The notes under the pieces: model-generated
The model's input: only the letters and a program-made list of their open reading frames with translations
Database searches by the model: none
What the model was told of the DNA's origin: nothing
Translations under genes and position numbers: made by a program
In this document: in pieces, positions 37,340 to 46,533 of the stretch
How the letters are laid out: the number at the start of each line of letters is the position of its first letter
Position numbering within the stretch: the stretch's first letter is position 1
From: an uncultured Fidelibacterota bacterium
Lineage (GTDB): Bacteria; Fidelibacterota; Marinisomatia; Marinisomatales; UBA1611
NCBI GenBank assembly: GCA_913043235.1
Contig: CAJWLO010000009.1
Location: 1 to 64,000, forward strand
Reading direction: 5' to 3'
DNA length: 64,000 nt

Positions 37340-39649
37340 ATGAAATATGTATTGCTTATAATTTGTATCGGTACTTTATCCGGACAGGTCTTGGATGATC
37401 GATACCATACCACGGATGAGATATACAATCTGCTGGACTCACTGAACCAGTTGGAAGAATTGAATAGTTGGTTTCATCTGGATACTATCGGGTATTCCAC
37501 CCAGGAGAATATCCCAATTCTTGCAGTTAAAATATCGGACAATGCACACATAAAGGAAGATGAGCCCAGGGTTTTATTTGTAGGGCAGGTTCATGCAGAA
37601 GAGGTTTTAGGCATCGAAGTGGTTTTGGAATTATTGAATGATCTTCTTTTCCCGGATGCTAGTATATACACTCATATGAACATTTTAAAGGAATACCTCG
37701 AGATTTGGATTATACCAACAGGGAACCCTGATGGGTTGAATGTGGTCCACGAAGGATTGGATCTGAGTTATCGAAAAAATAAACGAGACATGTCTCCGGA
37801 AGGATTACTCCCCAATGGAATATTTGATTATGATCCAGTAATCGGAAATGACGTAGATGGGGTGGACTTGAATAGGAACTTTGATTTTAACTGGGTATTT
37901 GGTGATACATTCCTCGAGCCGGACAATTCTGATTATAGTGCCCATTTTGATTATTACAAGGGCGAAGTTCCTTTCTCAGAAAATGAAGCCATTGCCTTGC
38001 GCGATTTGGCACTGGAACATGATTTTATTTTTTCCATTGTATGGCATAGTTCCCGTTCAGGAAATTTATCAGAAAAGGTATTTACCTCGTGGCAGTGGGA
38101 AGGCACCAAGGATTCTCCTGACCTTAATATTATGAAATCTGTGGCTGATTATTTTGCTGGATTAATGAATACAGAGGATGGTACCGGCACTTATCTATCA
38201 GTTTACAGTGGATCTCGAAACGGAAAGCTCCACGACTGGTTCTATAGGGAAACGGGATGTTTTCAATACCTTGTAGAATGTGGTACAGCGAATCTGCAGC
38301 CCGACAGCATTCTTATTGAAGATACCATAGATCGTACTAAGCCCGCTATGGTGTATCTGATGGACCGAGCCATTGGTTACTACACAGATGCTGCCCAGGT
38401 CACAGGGATTGTTTATGATGCATTCACAAACCAACCCATTGAAGGAGCCATTGTAGAAGTGTTGGAGCATACAGGTTCTGTTCTAAAACCAAGATTAACA
38501 GATGAATTTGGTCGTTATAGGCGTATAATGAATCCGGGTACTTATACAATATCAATTAGGGCGGCTGAATATTTACCACAGGAGATTACAGCCGTAGCCA
38601 ATAATAGTGGGATAACAACGGAACATATTTTTTTGGAACCGGCAGAAAACCATACTTTAACATTGACTTTAGTGCACCATACGATGGACATTATCACAAT
38701 AGATGGATTTATCCAAAATGAATTTGATATGGAGACGATTCAGATTAGCACTGGAGAAAATAGTTTTGAACTTTCAGAAGGAGAGTATACAATCGTTTTT
38801 CGCCTAGATAACGAATTTATTCCGTGGGAAAAGGATATCTCATTGACAGGAGATTATTCCTGTATAGTACCGTATTTACATGGAAATCGAATCATGTTGA
38901 GTGAATCTTGGCCATGGGGAAATGGCGCAGGACCCTGGACAGAAGAGAATGCTGTTTTAATGTCTCAGAGAAATCTTTATTACAATAACAGTGATTCTAC
39001 ATTGAGTTCAAATTGGATGGAATCTGATCTTATCGATATTTCGGGGACGAATCGTGTTGTTGTCTCAGTAATACATCAATTCGAAACTGAATGGGATAAT
39101 GATCCTATTAGAATTGAAATATTAGATGAGAATAACTACGCTCTAGGTTCAAAAATATGGACAGGAGACAGATGGGATGAGCTCCAGACTCATTTAATAA
39201 CAGCAACTACTGAAACGGAATTCTCAAAAGTCAAGATAAGATTGGACTTTTCACCTGATCAAACAGTGAATTATCGTGGTTGGAGATTGCATGAAGTTTC
39301 TCTTTATTCTATTATTGATGACTATTTGGACCTTGTGGAATTGGCTGGATTCAAGACACCACAATTTCCGATGATAATCAATGGGCTTTATCCTAATCCA
39401 TCCAATGGCCGATTCCAGATCGATCTGTCTAATTATCCGGGTGGCAAAGGAACTATCCGTGTCTTTAATTTGCTAGGGCAGGAGCTCTTGTCTCATGCAT
39501 TAATAAATTTATCATCGGGACGAAGACATATTCTGGATCTAAACTTGAATTTATTAAGTAACCGTCCTGTTGGGTCTGGGATGGTGTTTATTCGTGTTGA
39601 AACAGAAAAAGAACAAGTTGTAAAAAAATGTGTTTTACTAAAAAACTGA
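37340..39649 (+). CDS. Secreted M14 zinc carboxypeptidase with sorting tag
   Basis: This 769-residue protein has a signal peptide (about 1-16) and an M14 metallocarboxypeptidase domain at about 25-350. Zinc ligands are H85 and E88 (HAEE) and H236 (VWHSSRS). The substrate-binding NPDG and DLNRNFDFNW motifs are present, and the catalytic Glu lies in YLVECGT (E313). A carboxypeptidase-regulatory-like domain follows (VTGIVYDAFTNQPIEGA). The C-terminus is a sorting domain starting at LYPNPSNG. It begins 3 bases after the previous stop, in the pgs-led run. It could trim surface peptides or, speculatively, gamma-glutamate chains. Confidence 0.92.
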   Translation: MKYVLLIICIGTLSGQVLDDRYHTTDEIYNLLDSLNQLEELNSWFHLDTIGYSTQENIPILAVKISDNAHIKEDEPRVLFVGQVHAEEVLGIEVVLELLNDLLFPDASIYTHMNILKEYLEIWIIPTGNPDGLNVVHEGLDLSYRKNKRDMSPEGLLPNGIFDYDPVIGNDVDGVDLNRNFDFNWVFGDTFLEPDNSDYSAHFDYYKGEVPFSENEAIALRDLALEHDFIFSIVWHSSRSGNLSEKVFTSWQWEGTKDSPDLNIMKSVADYFAGLMNTEDGTGTYLSVYSGSRNGKLHDWFYRETGCFQYLVECGTANLQPDSILIEDTIDRTKPAMVYLMDRAIGYYTDAAQVTGIVYDAFTNQPIEGAIVEVLEHTGSVLKPRLTDEFGRYRRIMNPGTYTISIRAAEYLPQEITAVANNSGITTEHIFLEPAENHTLTLTLVHHTMDIITIDGFIQNEFDMETIQISTGENSFELSEGEYTIVFRLDNEFIPWEKDISLTGDYSCIVPYLHGNRIMLSESWPWGNGAGPWTEENAVLMSQRNLYYNNSDSTLSSNWMESDLIDISGTNRVVVSVIHQFETEWDNDPIRIEILDENNYALGSKIWTGDRWDELQTHLITATTETEFSKVKIRLDFSPDQTVNYRGWRLHEVSLYSIIDDYLDLVELAGFKTPQFPMIINGLYPNPSNGRFQIDLSNYPGGKGTIRVFNLLGQELLSHALINLSSGRRHILDLNLNLLSNRPVGSGMVFIRVETEKEQVVKKCVLLKN

Positions 39650-42600
39650 TTTTATCCATGACCGGATTTTCGATCCTTTTTGGTGATGGGATCTCATTCC
39701 GGGGGAAATCAAAAGAACAAATGATTGGAAAGTCAATTCCAATGGCCTTTACTAATATGATTGCTAATAATTATAATATTCTGCCCTCCCAGATACACCC
39801 ACAGAGGGGGAGTTATCTAATTATTGTCCCGGATGGTATTATGGATTACTTGGCTGATTTTGTTTCCTTTAAGAATTCTCAAGGTTTTGATGTTTATGTC
39901 TTACCTCTGTCAGAAGCAGGGGAATCAGCTGATGCGATAAAAACGACAATTACCAATAAATTGACTGACGATCCCATGCTGGAATATGTACTCCTGATCG
40001 GTGATGTTGATGGCTTTGCTGCGTTACCATCTTTCTTTTATGGAATAGAAAATGATGTTTCTGACCAGACCTACACACACCTTCAAGGAGATGATTATAT
40101 CCCAGATGTTTTTATTGGTCGTTTATCAGTGGATTCCTTCTCAGATCTAGCTGTTATTATGGCGAAAACTATCCAATATGCCCGTGATCCGTTACTATAC
40201 AATTCCGAGTGGCTGGACAAAGGCCTTATTGTTGCAGGAAATTATTCCAACACCTATCCTATTCCCATCACACCCAAGTGGACATCTTACTGGCTAAGAG
40301 ATGAATTGTTGGACTATGGCTACAGCCAAGTTGATACGGTATTTTATCCACCAGTTCAGCAAGGAGCTCCGTACATTATTTCCTCCATTGATAATGGAGT
40401 TGGGATCGTAAACTACCGTGGCTGGGGCGATGCAAATGGTTGGCATTACCCAGAATTTCACGTGGAAGATGTGAACGATCTGAACAACGGTTGGCTGACA
40501 CCTGTATTTATGAGTTATGTATGCAATTCTAATGATTTTGCCAATAATGTAGATCCCTGCCTTTCGGAAGCTATCCTTAGGGGTGGAACACCCACAGTCC
40601 CAAAAGGCGGTGTAGCATTTATCGGACCTTCTGACCTCCATACTAGTACGAAGTATAATAATATAATCAATGCTTACATGTATGATGCAATGTTGAATCA
40701 TGAAGTATTCGAATTGGGACCAGCTATGCAGGCGGGACAATCAGGATTATTAACAGAATTTCCAGCACAAAATGGGCCCGGAGAAGCGCAGGAATTTTAT
40801 GCCCATGTATACAATATTTTAGGTGATCCTTCTCTTCAGGTTTATATTGATACTCCAAATCAATTCATTATTAACGTTTCAGATGTTAATGTAAATGACG
40901 GATTAATTGATATCAACGTTACAGATTTATCAGGGGCATTAGTGGGGAATGCTGTTATCAGTATAATGAATGATGATGAATTATTAGTTAAGGGAATAAC
41001 GGATAATGAAGGCCGGTTTTTAACGAATGTAAATGTATCAGGTATCTCCCAATTGGAAGTTTATGCCAACAAAGGAGGATTTATTCAAGGCCATATAAGT
41101 ACAGTCATACAATCAGCAAGCTTTGATCTCTCTATTTCAAAAATAACCGTTCAAAGTGAAAATGGAAGCAATAAACTAGCACTAGGAGAATTGGTTAATA
41201 TTACTTTAGAGTTAGAAAATATATCTGGGAATTCTAGTGATGCTTTTACAGGAGAAATCATTTTTTCAGGGAACGTTGAACCCATATCATTTTCAGTGGA
41301 TGTTCCGGCCATCGTTCCCGGAGGAATTGAAAGTTTAAATAGCATAGAATTCAGAGCATACTCCACTTTTATAGGAAATATCGTTCAAGGACAATTAAAC
41401 GATCAGAATGGAAATAAAATATTAGAATTTGTACTTGAAGTGGAATTACCAGTGTTTGATATCACATTTGAGAATAATGTTTCTCCAAATTCTACTTTTG
41501 ATCCCATCCTCACAATTACAAATTTTTCCAATGCCATTTACTCTGGTATTTGGATTTCTGTTTTAAATTTATCAGAGGGAGGGACAGTTACACTAAATAG
41601 CGGATCTGATTTATTCTCGGATTTTTCAGCATTTCAGACATTATCACATAGTACGAACTATACAATTGGTATCGGTGATATAGCCTATGGGAGCGATATA
41701 ACTTTTCTTGTTGAATTTAAGAAAATGGAGAACGTTATTTTCAGCCAGGAAGTTACATTGCACATTGAACCCCCTTCAGAAAGTTTCCCAGTTGCACCAA
41801 ACAACTACGGTTATTGGGCTTATGATGATACGGATTCTGGCTTTGATCAGAGACCAACATTTAATTGGGTAGAACTAGATCCAGCATATGGCGGCAGCAA
41901 TGGAACACATCACCAATTAGATGATGATGATCACGTGGATATTGAATTACCTTTTACATTTAAATATCATGGGATTAATTACACCAATATGACTATCAGT
42001 TCTAATGGTTGGACATCATTTGAACCCTGTTATATAGATTATTTCTGGAATATGTCCATCCCCATGTATATGGGGCCCAAAGCATTACTGGCACCGTTTT
42101 CAGATGATCTCGAAACTGTAGATACCGATTCAGATGGAGATATTGATGTTTGGATCAATGTATACACATGGCACGATGAAACAAGCGGTCGATTTGTGAT
42201 TGAATGGTCCAGGGCCTTGAATGGGTACGATGAACTAACGGAAGAAACATTTGAAATCATTTTACATGATCAGAATTCAATACCAACAGAAAGCGGCGAT
42301 GGTGTGATTGATTTTCAGTATTTAGAAGTGGAAGATGTGGACGCAACAAAAAATTATTCTACCGTAGGTATCGAATCACCAACAAAGAATTATGGGCTCC
42401 AGTATGTTTTTAACAATGTTTATGCCCCAGGGGCAGCGCCTTTAGCCAATGGTCGAGCGATCCGCTTTTGTACAGAAGCTCCTAATTATTATATCGAGCC
42501 TTTGGCAATGGATAAAAAAATATATCCAATTGAATTTGCTTTGAGTTCCGCTTATCCCAATCCATTTAATCCGGTTACGCATTTAGATTTGACAGTTTCT

Positions 42601-42807
42601 AAAGCAGAAATAGTGAAAATTTATATCATTGATTTATTGGGAAGGGAAGTTACTGAACTTCAGGATGGGATGATGGTACCGGGGCATTATCAAGTCTCGT
42701 GGAATGGAACTAACTGGTTTGGAAATCAAATTGCTTCGGGAACCTATTTTGCAGTGATGAAGTATGGTCAAGGTACACAGGTTCGAAAACTCTTATTCTT
42801 AAAATAA
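39628..42807 (+). CDS. Gingipain-like C25 cysteine protease with sorting tag
   Basis: This 1059-residue protein has the C25 domain at about 60-420: EYVLLIGDVDGF, FIGRLS, VNYRGWGDANGWHYP (262-275) and the cysteine in MSYVCNSNDFAN (C299). The gingipain catalytic His (GHG) is replaced by RGWG, but His273 nearby may take its place. CARDB-like beta domains follow. A beta domain shared with the other C25-like protein and the M6 protease lies at about 710-945. The sorting domain starts at SAYPNPFNPVTH. The ATG at 39628 overlaps the M14 gene by 22 bases; ATG 39658 is an alternative start. Confidence 0.87.
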   Translation: MCFTKKLILSMTGFSILFGDGISFRGKSKEQMIGKSIPMAFTNMIANNYNILPSQIHPQRGSYLIIVPDGIMDYLADFVSFKNSQGFDVYVLPLSEAGESADAIKTTITNKLTDDPMLEYVLLIGDVDGFAALPSFFYGIENDVSDQTYTHLQGDDYIPDVFIGRLSVDSFSDLAVIMAKTIQYARDPLLYNSEWLDKGLIVAGNYSNTYPIPITPKWTSYWLRDELLDYGYSQVDTVFYPPVQQGAPYIISSIDNGVGIVNYRGWGDANGWHYPEFHVEDVNDLNNGWLTPVFMSYVCNSNDFANNVDPCLSEAILRGGTPTVPKGGVAFIGPSDLHTSTKYNNIINAYMYDAMLNHEVFELGPAMQAGQSGLLTEFPAQNGPGEAQEFYAHVYNILGDPSLQVYIDTPNQFIINVSDVNVNDGLIDINVTDLSGALVGNAVISIMNDDELLVKGITDNEGRFLTNVNVSGISQLEVYANKGGFIQGHISTVIQSASFDLSISKITVQSENGSNKLALGELVNITLELENISGNSSDAFTGEIIFSGNVEPISFSVDVPAIVPGGIESLNSIEFRAYSTFIGNIVQGQLNDQNGNKILEFVLEVELPVFDITFENNVSPNSTFDPILTITNFSNAIYSGIWISVLNLSEGGTVTLNSGSDLFSDFSAFQTLSHSTNYTIGIGDIAYGSDITFLVEFKKMENVIFSQEVTLHIEPPSESFPVAPNNYGYWAYDDTDSGFDQRPTFNWVELDPAYGGSNGTHHQLDDDDHVDIELPFTFKYHGINYTNMTISSNGWTSFEPCYIDYFWNMSIPMYMGPKALLAPFSDDLETVDTDSDGDIDVWINVYTWHDETSGRFVIEWSRALNGYDELTEETFEIILHDQNSIPTESGDGVIDFQYLEVEDVDATKNYSTVGIESPTKNYGLQYVFNNVYAPGAAPLANGRAIRFCTEAPNYYIEPLAMDKKIYPIEFALSSAYPNPFNPVTHLDLTVSKAEIVKIYIIDLLGREVTELQDGMMVPGHYQVSWNGTNWFGNQIASGTYFAVMKYGQGTQVRKLLFLK

Positions 42808-42818
42808 ATAAAGAAATA

Positions 42819-43058
42819 ATGAATATAATAATCTATACAGCAGACTGGTGCATTTATTGCGATAACGCCAAAAGGCTTTTAAATAAACGTGAACTGGAAT
42901 ACGTAGAAATCAACATTGAAGAAAAAGGGTGGGGACGTGGGAAACTTTTTGAATTGACTGGCGGGAGAACCGTGCCCCAAATTGTGATTGATGATACACC
43001 TATTGGAGGCTATGAAGATTTATTAAAATTGGATACTAGTGGGAAATTAAAGATTTGA
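42819..43058 (+). CDS. grxC: Glutaredoxin
   Basis: This 79-residue thiol-disulfide oxidoreductase has the redox site WCIYC (Cys11 and Cys14), the cis-Pro loop TVPQIVI and a GGYEDL glutathione-binding end. Length and fold order match GrxC-type small glutaredoxins. It lies 11 bases after the C25 gene, and its stop overlaps the TTG start of the next gene. Cytoplasmic reduction of disulfides is expected. The link to its secreted-protease neighbours is unclear. Confidence 0.93.
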   Translation: MNIIIYTADWCIYCDNAKRLLNKRELEYVEINIEEKGWGRGKLFELTGGRTVPQIVIDDTPIGGYEDLLKLDTSGKLKI

Positions 43059-43945
43059 TCAAAACACTTACCAATTTTAGCAGGGTTTTCGCTTTTACGG
43101 GAACTCTGTTTTTGGTTTTTAATTGTTTCGGCCGTCGTGCAAAGGTAGAGACGCCACGTGATATACACACTGTAGCTGCAAACCGTCTTTCTATTGAACA
43201 ATGGTATGAAAATAACCGCAAGGATACTGATGATCTGAAAAAAATAATGAAGGATGAGATCCCTAACTATTTATTTACCAATCTGAAAATTTATGAAATC
43301 TTAACTGAAAATATGGAGATCATGGAAGATGCCTTGGATGATGTGGATCTCTTGAAGCAAAATTTGAATAGTGTGATGGAAGTACTTCAAGAATCCGATG
43401 ATGACAGTTTACAGTCAATCATGGATGATGAATCCAGTTATGAACATGAAATCGGATTGGTATATAGTGATATCAAGGCTGCTCAAATGGAGTTCGAAAA
43501 AGGGAAGGAAGGATTACGTCAAGGATTCAAAATGGATAGACGCAGGATTGTTTTTATTAGGAGTCAAACACTATCCTGGAAAAAAGAATTCCATCATCTG
43601 CGGTATGAACGATCTGGATTAGGACAAGCGATTCAGGAATACAACGTCAGTCTGAATGAAACAATTTTCAAGGATCGTCATGAAAACAAAGAGGCTTTGG
43701 CAATATCAATTAGATTGGAACAGTATCGTATAGAACTTGATAAGATAGAATTGTTTATTGCCGAAAGCGAACGAATCGCCTGGGAAGAAACTGGTTCCTG
43801 GGTGTGTATTCGACCTATGCTATCCTTGCAGAATGGGCAATTGCGTAAAGGAATTCCTCTCGACTGTGAAAAGAAATATGATAAGGGAATACGTGATTAT
43901 AAAAGGATTCTCAGAGATATAAGTATAGAACTGGATTCAATCTGA
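43055..43945 (+). CDS. Helical exported protein of unknown function
   Basis: This 296-residue protein begins at TTG 43055, which overlaps the glutaredoxin stop. A hydrophobic N-terminus (VFAFTGTLFLVFNCFGRR) suggests export, perhaps as a lipoprotein at Cys 24, though the lipobox is poor. The rest is highly charged, helical and probably coiled-coil (residues about 60-250, rich in Glu, Asp, Lys and Leu). I know no family. Its 3' end overlaps the convergent protease gene by 9 bases. Confidence 0.68.
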   Translation: MIKTLTNFSRVFAFTGTLFLVFNCFGRRAKVETPRDIHTVAANRLSIEQWYENNRKDTDDLKKIMKDEIPNYLFTNLKIYEILTENMEIMEDALDDVDLLKQNLNSVMEVLQESDDDSLQSIMDDESSYEHEIGLVYSDIKAAQMEFEKGKEGLRQGFKMDRRRIVFIRSQTLSWKKEFHHLRYERSGLGQAIQEYNVSLNETIFKDRHENKEALAISIRLEQYRIELDKIELFIAESERIAWEETGSWVCIRPMLSLQNGQLRKGIPLDCEKKYDKGIRDYKRILRDISIELDSI

Positions 43946-45604
43946 ATTTTTCAGGTAGGTGACCTTGTGCAGGTAACGGTTAGACCGGCCGGTGGCTTGA
44001 ATAAGATATACGCCATTTGCGACCCTTCTCCCTTCACTATTTTGACCATTCCACGTTATAGTAACAACCTCAGGTTCCGGGAAATCCTTCTCCAAACGCC
44101 ATATAATTTGACCTAGAGTATTACAAATTCCAATTTTAATAGATTGGGGGTTAATTACCTGAAGATCAAAATGAATCTTATCCCTGCCTATCCATGGATT
44201 TGGATAGGGTGGGAATAAAGTAAAATCCTCCAGATAACCATCACGCAGGGATAAAGTATAGTCCCAATTCTGTGATTCATCCTCTACAGCAGAGATTACC
44301 AGGGAGATATAATCGATATCCAAAGAAGGATCGATGTTTATTTGATTATCCATTCTAACTGTCCATTGCTGCTTATTTTTATGTTTTATAATTGCTGTGA
44401 ATGATAAATCTGTTATAGGCCCTGAATCATTGGTAAGGTCAATGGAGACCGGAGTGCTAGTAGACAGTTCATAATAATGGGAAGTATAGAGTTTTAGTGC
44501 TGGATTTGTAATGATCTCATAATCATGCTGGTTGTAAATAATATTTTCTTTGACGCTAGGCTGGGAAATCGGATAATCATCTGCTTCTTCATAGCTGTAA
44601 ATTCCTGCACTAGGGCTAGAAGATAGGATGCGGTTAGCAATTCGCATACGATTGTAGGCATCTACGAAGCTTGAATTCTGAGATACCAGTGCTTCATCTA
44701 TAGATATAAAACTGATATCCTGGGTTGGACTTGCATTATGCCTAGAGCGTTCCCAACATTTTTTTATGGTTTCTCTACCGCCAAGATGTTCATCGATATA
44801 CTGAAAAAAAATAAAGGAACCATACATATGAGTATCCTCTGCATCGATCGGTTTAATTGTATTCGCGAACCAAGAAGGCATGTACCGGTAAAGATCGTTT
44901 ACCTCGTCAAATAATTCATCTTCGGACCACACTGCAGCCGCTTCCATAAACCACAAACGTTCGTAACAATTGTAGCCAAATTGCAGGGCATGAAAAAATT
45001 CATGTACAGCTGTAACCTGAATATTCTCCAATTCTGTATGGTCGCTGAATAATAATGCATCATAAGAGTTGCGCATTTTGATAAAACTCGCACAGGCGGG
45101 TTCTTCCGCCGGCGCATTTGAAGTATAGGTAATGCCGAAGTAGCCTGATGGCAGATTCATAATGTAGATGTCGTAAAGGTCAGAACCACCAATCCCATCA
45201 TCTTTGGGTGGTTGATCAAGTTCAAGAGAATCAGAGAAAAATTCCCATACGTTCTCAAATACTGCTGCCATATTGGCAACATAATTTTCATCATCAACAG
45301 CGTTATAGGAATCATCGAGGGTATAGTGCAGAAGAAAATGTTCTGTAGAATAGGTTTTATCCAAACCTTCGGGTCGTTCTACTAGAAACTTATCATTATT
45401 TATAAATAAACCTAGCTTTTCTAATTTCTCTTGTTCGTTAATAGTTAGCTGACCGGGGCCATTACGGATCAGATTTGTGATTTGTGGAGTGGCATGAATC
45501 TTGGTTTCGATATTGAATAGTGCAGAAAAAGATTGCTTAGATGTGAGCTCATTGCCATAAACCAAAGCAACGTTGATGAATTGGAGAAAAATGAATTTGA
45601 TCAT
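43937..45604 (-). CDS. Putative secreted metalloprotease (MXAN_6640-like) with sorting tag
   Basis: This 555-residue protein has a signal peptide of about 18 residues. The zinc-peptidase motif HEFFH is at 201-205, with a downstream glutamate in FMEAAAVWSEDE (E221) as the likely third ligand, a gluzincin-like arrangement. The pattern AVHEFFHALQFGY resembles the MXAN_6640 family of putative metalloproteases. The C-terminus is a sorting domain beginning at PPYPNPWIGRDK and ending in a NGVYLIQATG...KVTYLKNSD pattern. It is the last gene of a three-gene minus-strand operon; its ATG overlaps the stop of the small gene at 45601-45705 by ATGA. Confidence 0.85.
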   Translation of the reverse strand: MIKFIFLQFINVALVYGNELTSKQSFSALFNIETKIHATPQITNLIRNGPGQLTINEQEKLEKLGLFINNDKFLVERPEGLDKTYSTEHFLLHYTLDDSYNAVDDENYVANMAAVFENVWEFFSDSLELDQPPKDDGIGGSDLYDIYIMNLPSGYFGITYTSNAPAEEPACASFIKMRNSYDALLFSDHTELENIQVTAVHEFFHALQFGYNCYERLWFMEAAAVWSEDELFDEVNDLYRYMPSWFANTIKPIDAEDTHMYGSFIFFQYIDEHLGGRETIKKCWERSRHNASPTQDISFISIDEALVSQNSSFVDAYNRMRIANRILSSSPSAGIYSYEEADDYPISQPSVKENIIYNQHDYEIITNPALKLYTSHYYELSTSTPVSIDLTNDSGPITDLSFTAIIKHKNKQQWTVRMDNQINIDPSLDIDYISLVISAVEDESQNWDYTLSLRDGYLEDFTLFPPYPNPWIGRDKIHFDLQVINPQSIKIGICNTLGQIIWRLEKDFPEPEVVTITWNGQNSEGRRVANGVYLIQATGRSNRYLHKVTYLKNSD

Positions 45605-45705
45605 TTTTCTTTTAATTTGTTTTTATATTTTCTCCGTACGTAGAGGCCCATAAGTACCATGCCAAACAACCAGAACATGGCGTAATAAAGCAGATATTCT
45701 TTCAT
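45601..45705 (-). CDS. 34-residue single-helix membrane protein
   Basis: The frame encodes MKEYLLYYAMFWLFGMVLMG followed by a basic tail (LYVRRKYKNKLKEK). That is a membrane helix plus positive residues, giving an N-out/C-in topology. Its ATG overlaps the stop of the upstream gene (ATGA) and its TGA overlaps the ATG of the protease gene (ATGA). Two exact couplings make chance unlikely. The size recalls small membrane partners such as those in secretion or stress complexes; no family is recognised. Confidence 0.68.
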   Translation of the reverse strand: MKEYLLYYAMFWLFGMVLMGLYVRRKYKNKLKEK

Positions 45706-46319
45706 GAATTGGGCCAGAGTTTATCTGCAATATAGGTAGCAAGCAATGTGCTAAGACCGGCGATTGTTTCCCAATTTGTTTTTCCATCATCCTGGGTTAG
45801 CAAACCGTTGACTGATAAGGAAAATCCTGTAATATACATCCAGGACCGTAATCTCTGATTCATTCCCAATTTTTTTTCTGTAGTATCAAATTCATTTATA
45901 ATAGGTAATGATGTGAAAAGGTTATATGGATAATGAAGGGAAGCTAAGATTTTGTTTGTACTTTCATCCTGGGTTATATCATAATGCTCTATAGGATACC
46001 GCAGATGAAGACCTAATTGGATTGATTCAGCAGAAACAACAGGCTGGAATGTCCGAATTCCTCGTGGAAGAAGGGTAAGGGATAATCGGTTTGAATCACC
46101 TGTGACCTGGTAAAGGGTAATGTAAAACCAGTCTGAGTCGGACTGCCAAGCTGCAATGTTTTTTTGATCAATGACCTTGTCCAACTCCATATCTACCAAT
46201 ATTCCATTTTGTTTAACATCTAGAGTGATATTTAGAAGGGTTGTTTTCTCTGCAAAAGACAGGGCGGTCAATAGCAGGATTACAATGGTGGTTTGGATAT
46301 ATTTAATTTCTGGTCCCAT
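45702..46319 (-). CDS. Exported protein of unknown function, first gene of minus-strand operon
   Basis: This 205-residue protein has a signal peptide (IVILLLTALSFAEKT). The beta-rich body (TTLLNITLDVKQNGILVDMELDK, WFYITLYQVTGD) resembles AMIN-type domains that bind envelope components. It is followed by a C-terminal helical hairpin with a weakly hydrophobic stretch (WMYITGFSLSVNGLL, GLSTLLATYIADKL). AMIN-likeness is only a pattern impression. It is coupled by ATGA to the 34-residue gene. Confidence 0.68.
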   Translation of the reverse strand: MGPEIKYIQTTIVILLLTALSFAEKTTLLNITLDVKQNGILVDMELDKVIDQKNIAAWQSDSDWFYITLYQVTGDSNRLSLTLLPRGIRTFQPVVSAESIQLGLHLRYPIEHYDITQDESTNKILASLHYPYNLFTSLPIINEFDTTEKKLGMNQRLRSWMYITGFSLSVNGLLTQDDGKTNWETIAGLSTLLATYIADKLWPNS

Positions 46320-46533
46320 ATCAATGTGGGGTATAAATTAAATAGATTATTGATGAATCATTCTAAGATTTATTTACTTCGAGATTTAAGTTAATATATT
46401 GGGCAGATCCTATTTATTATTAAACTCATTAACAAGTATCTCATAGATATATGAATTAAGATGATGTTACCGATTTACAGGTTGTTCATTTCAGAAGGCA
46501 ACAGGTAAATTTCATTAAACTTGTTATCTGAAA
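46320..46533. promoter_or_regulatory. Divergent intergenic region with an extended hairpin
   Basis: This 214-base gap separates the minus-strand operon from the rightward barrel gene, so it holds promoters in both directions. Next to the rightward start, ATTTCAG (46488-46494) pairs with CTGAAAT (46528-46534). Inside that, AACAGGT (46500-46506) pairs with ACTTGTT (46519-46525, one G-T pair). The outer right arm reaches the TTG start codon. No clear -10/-35 box can be assigned. Confidence 0.5.
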
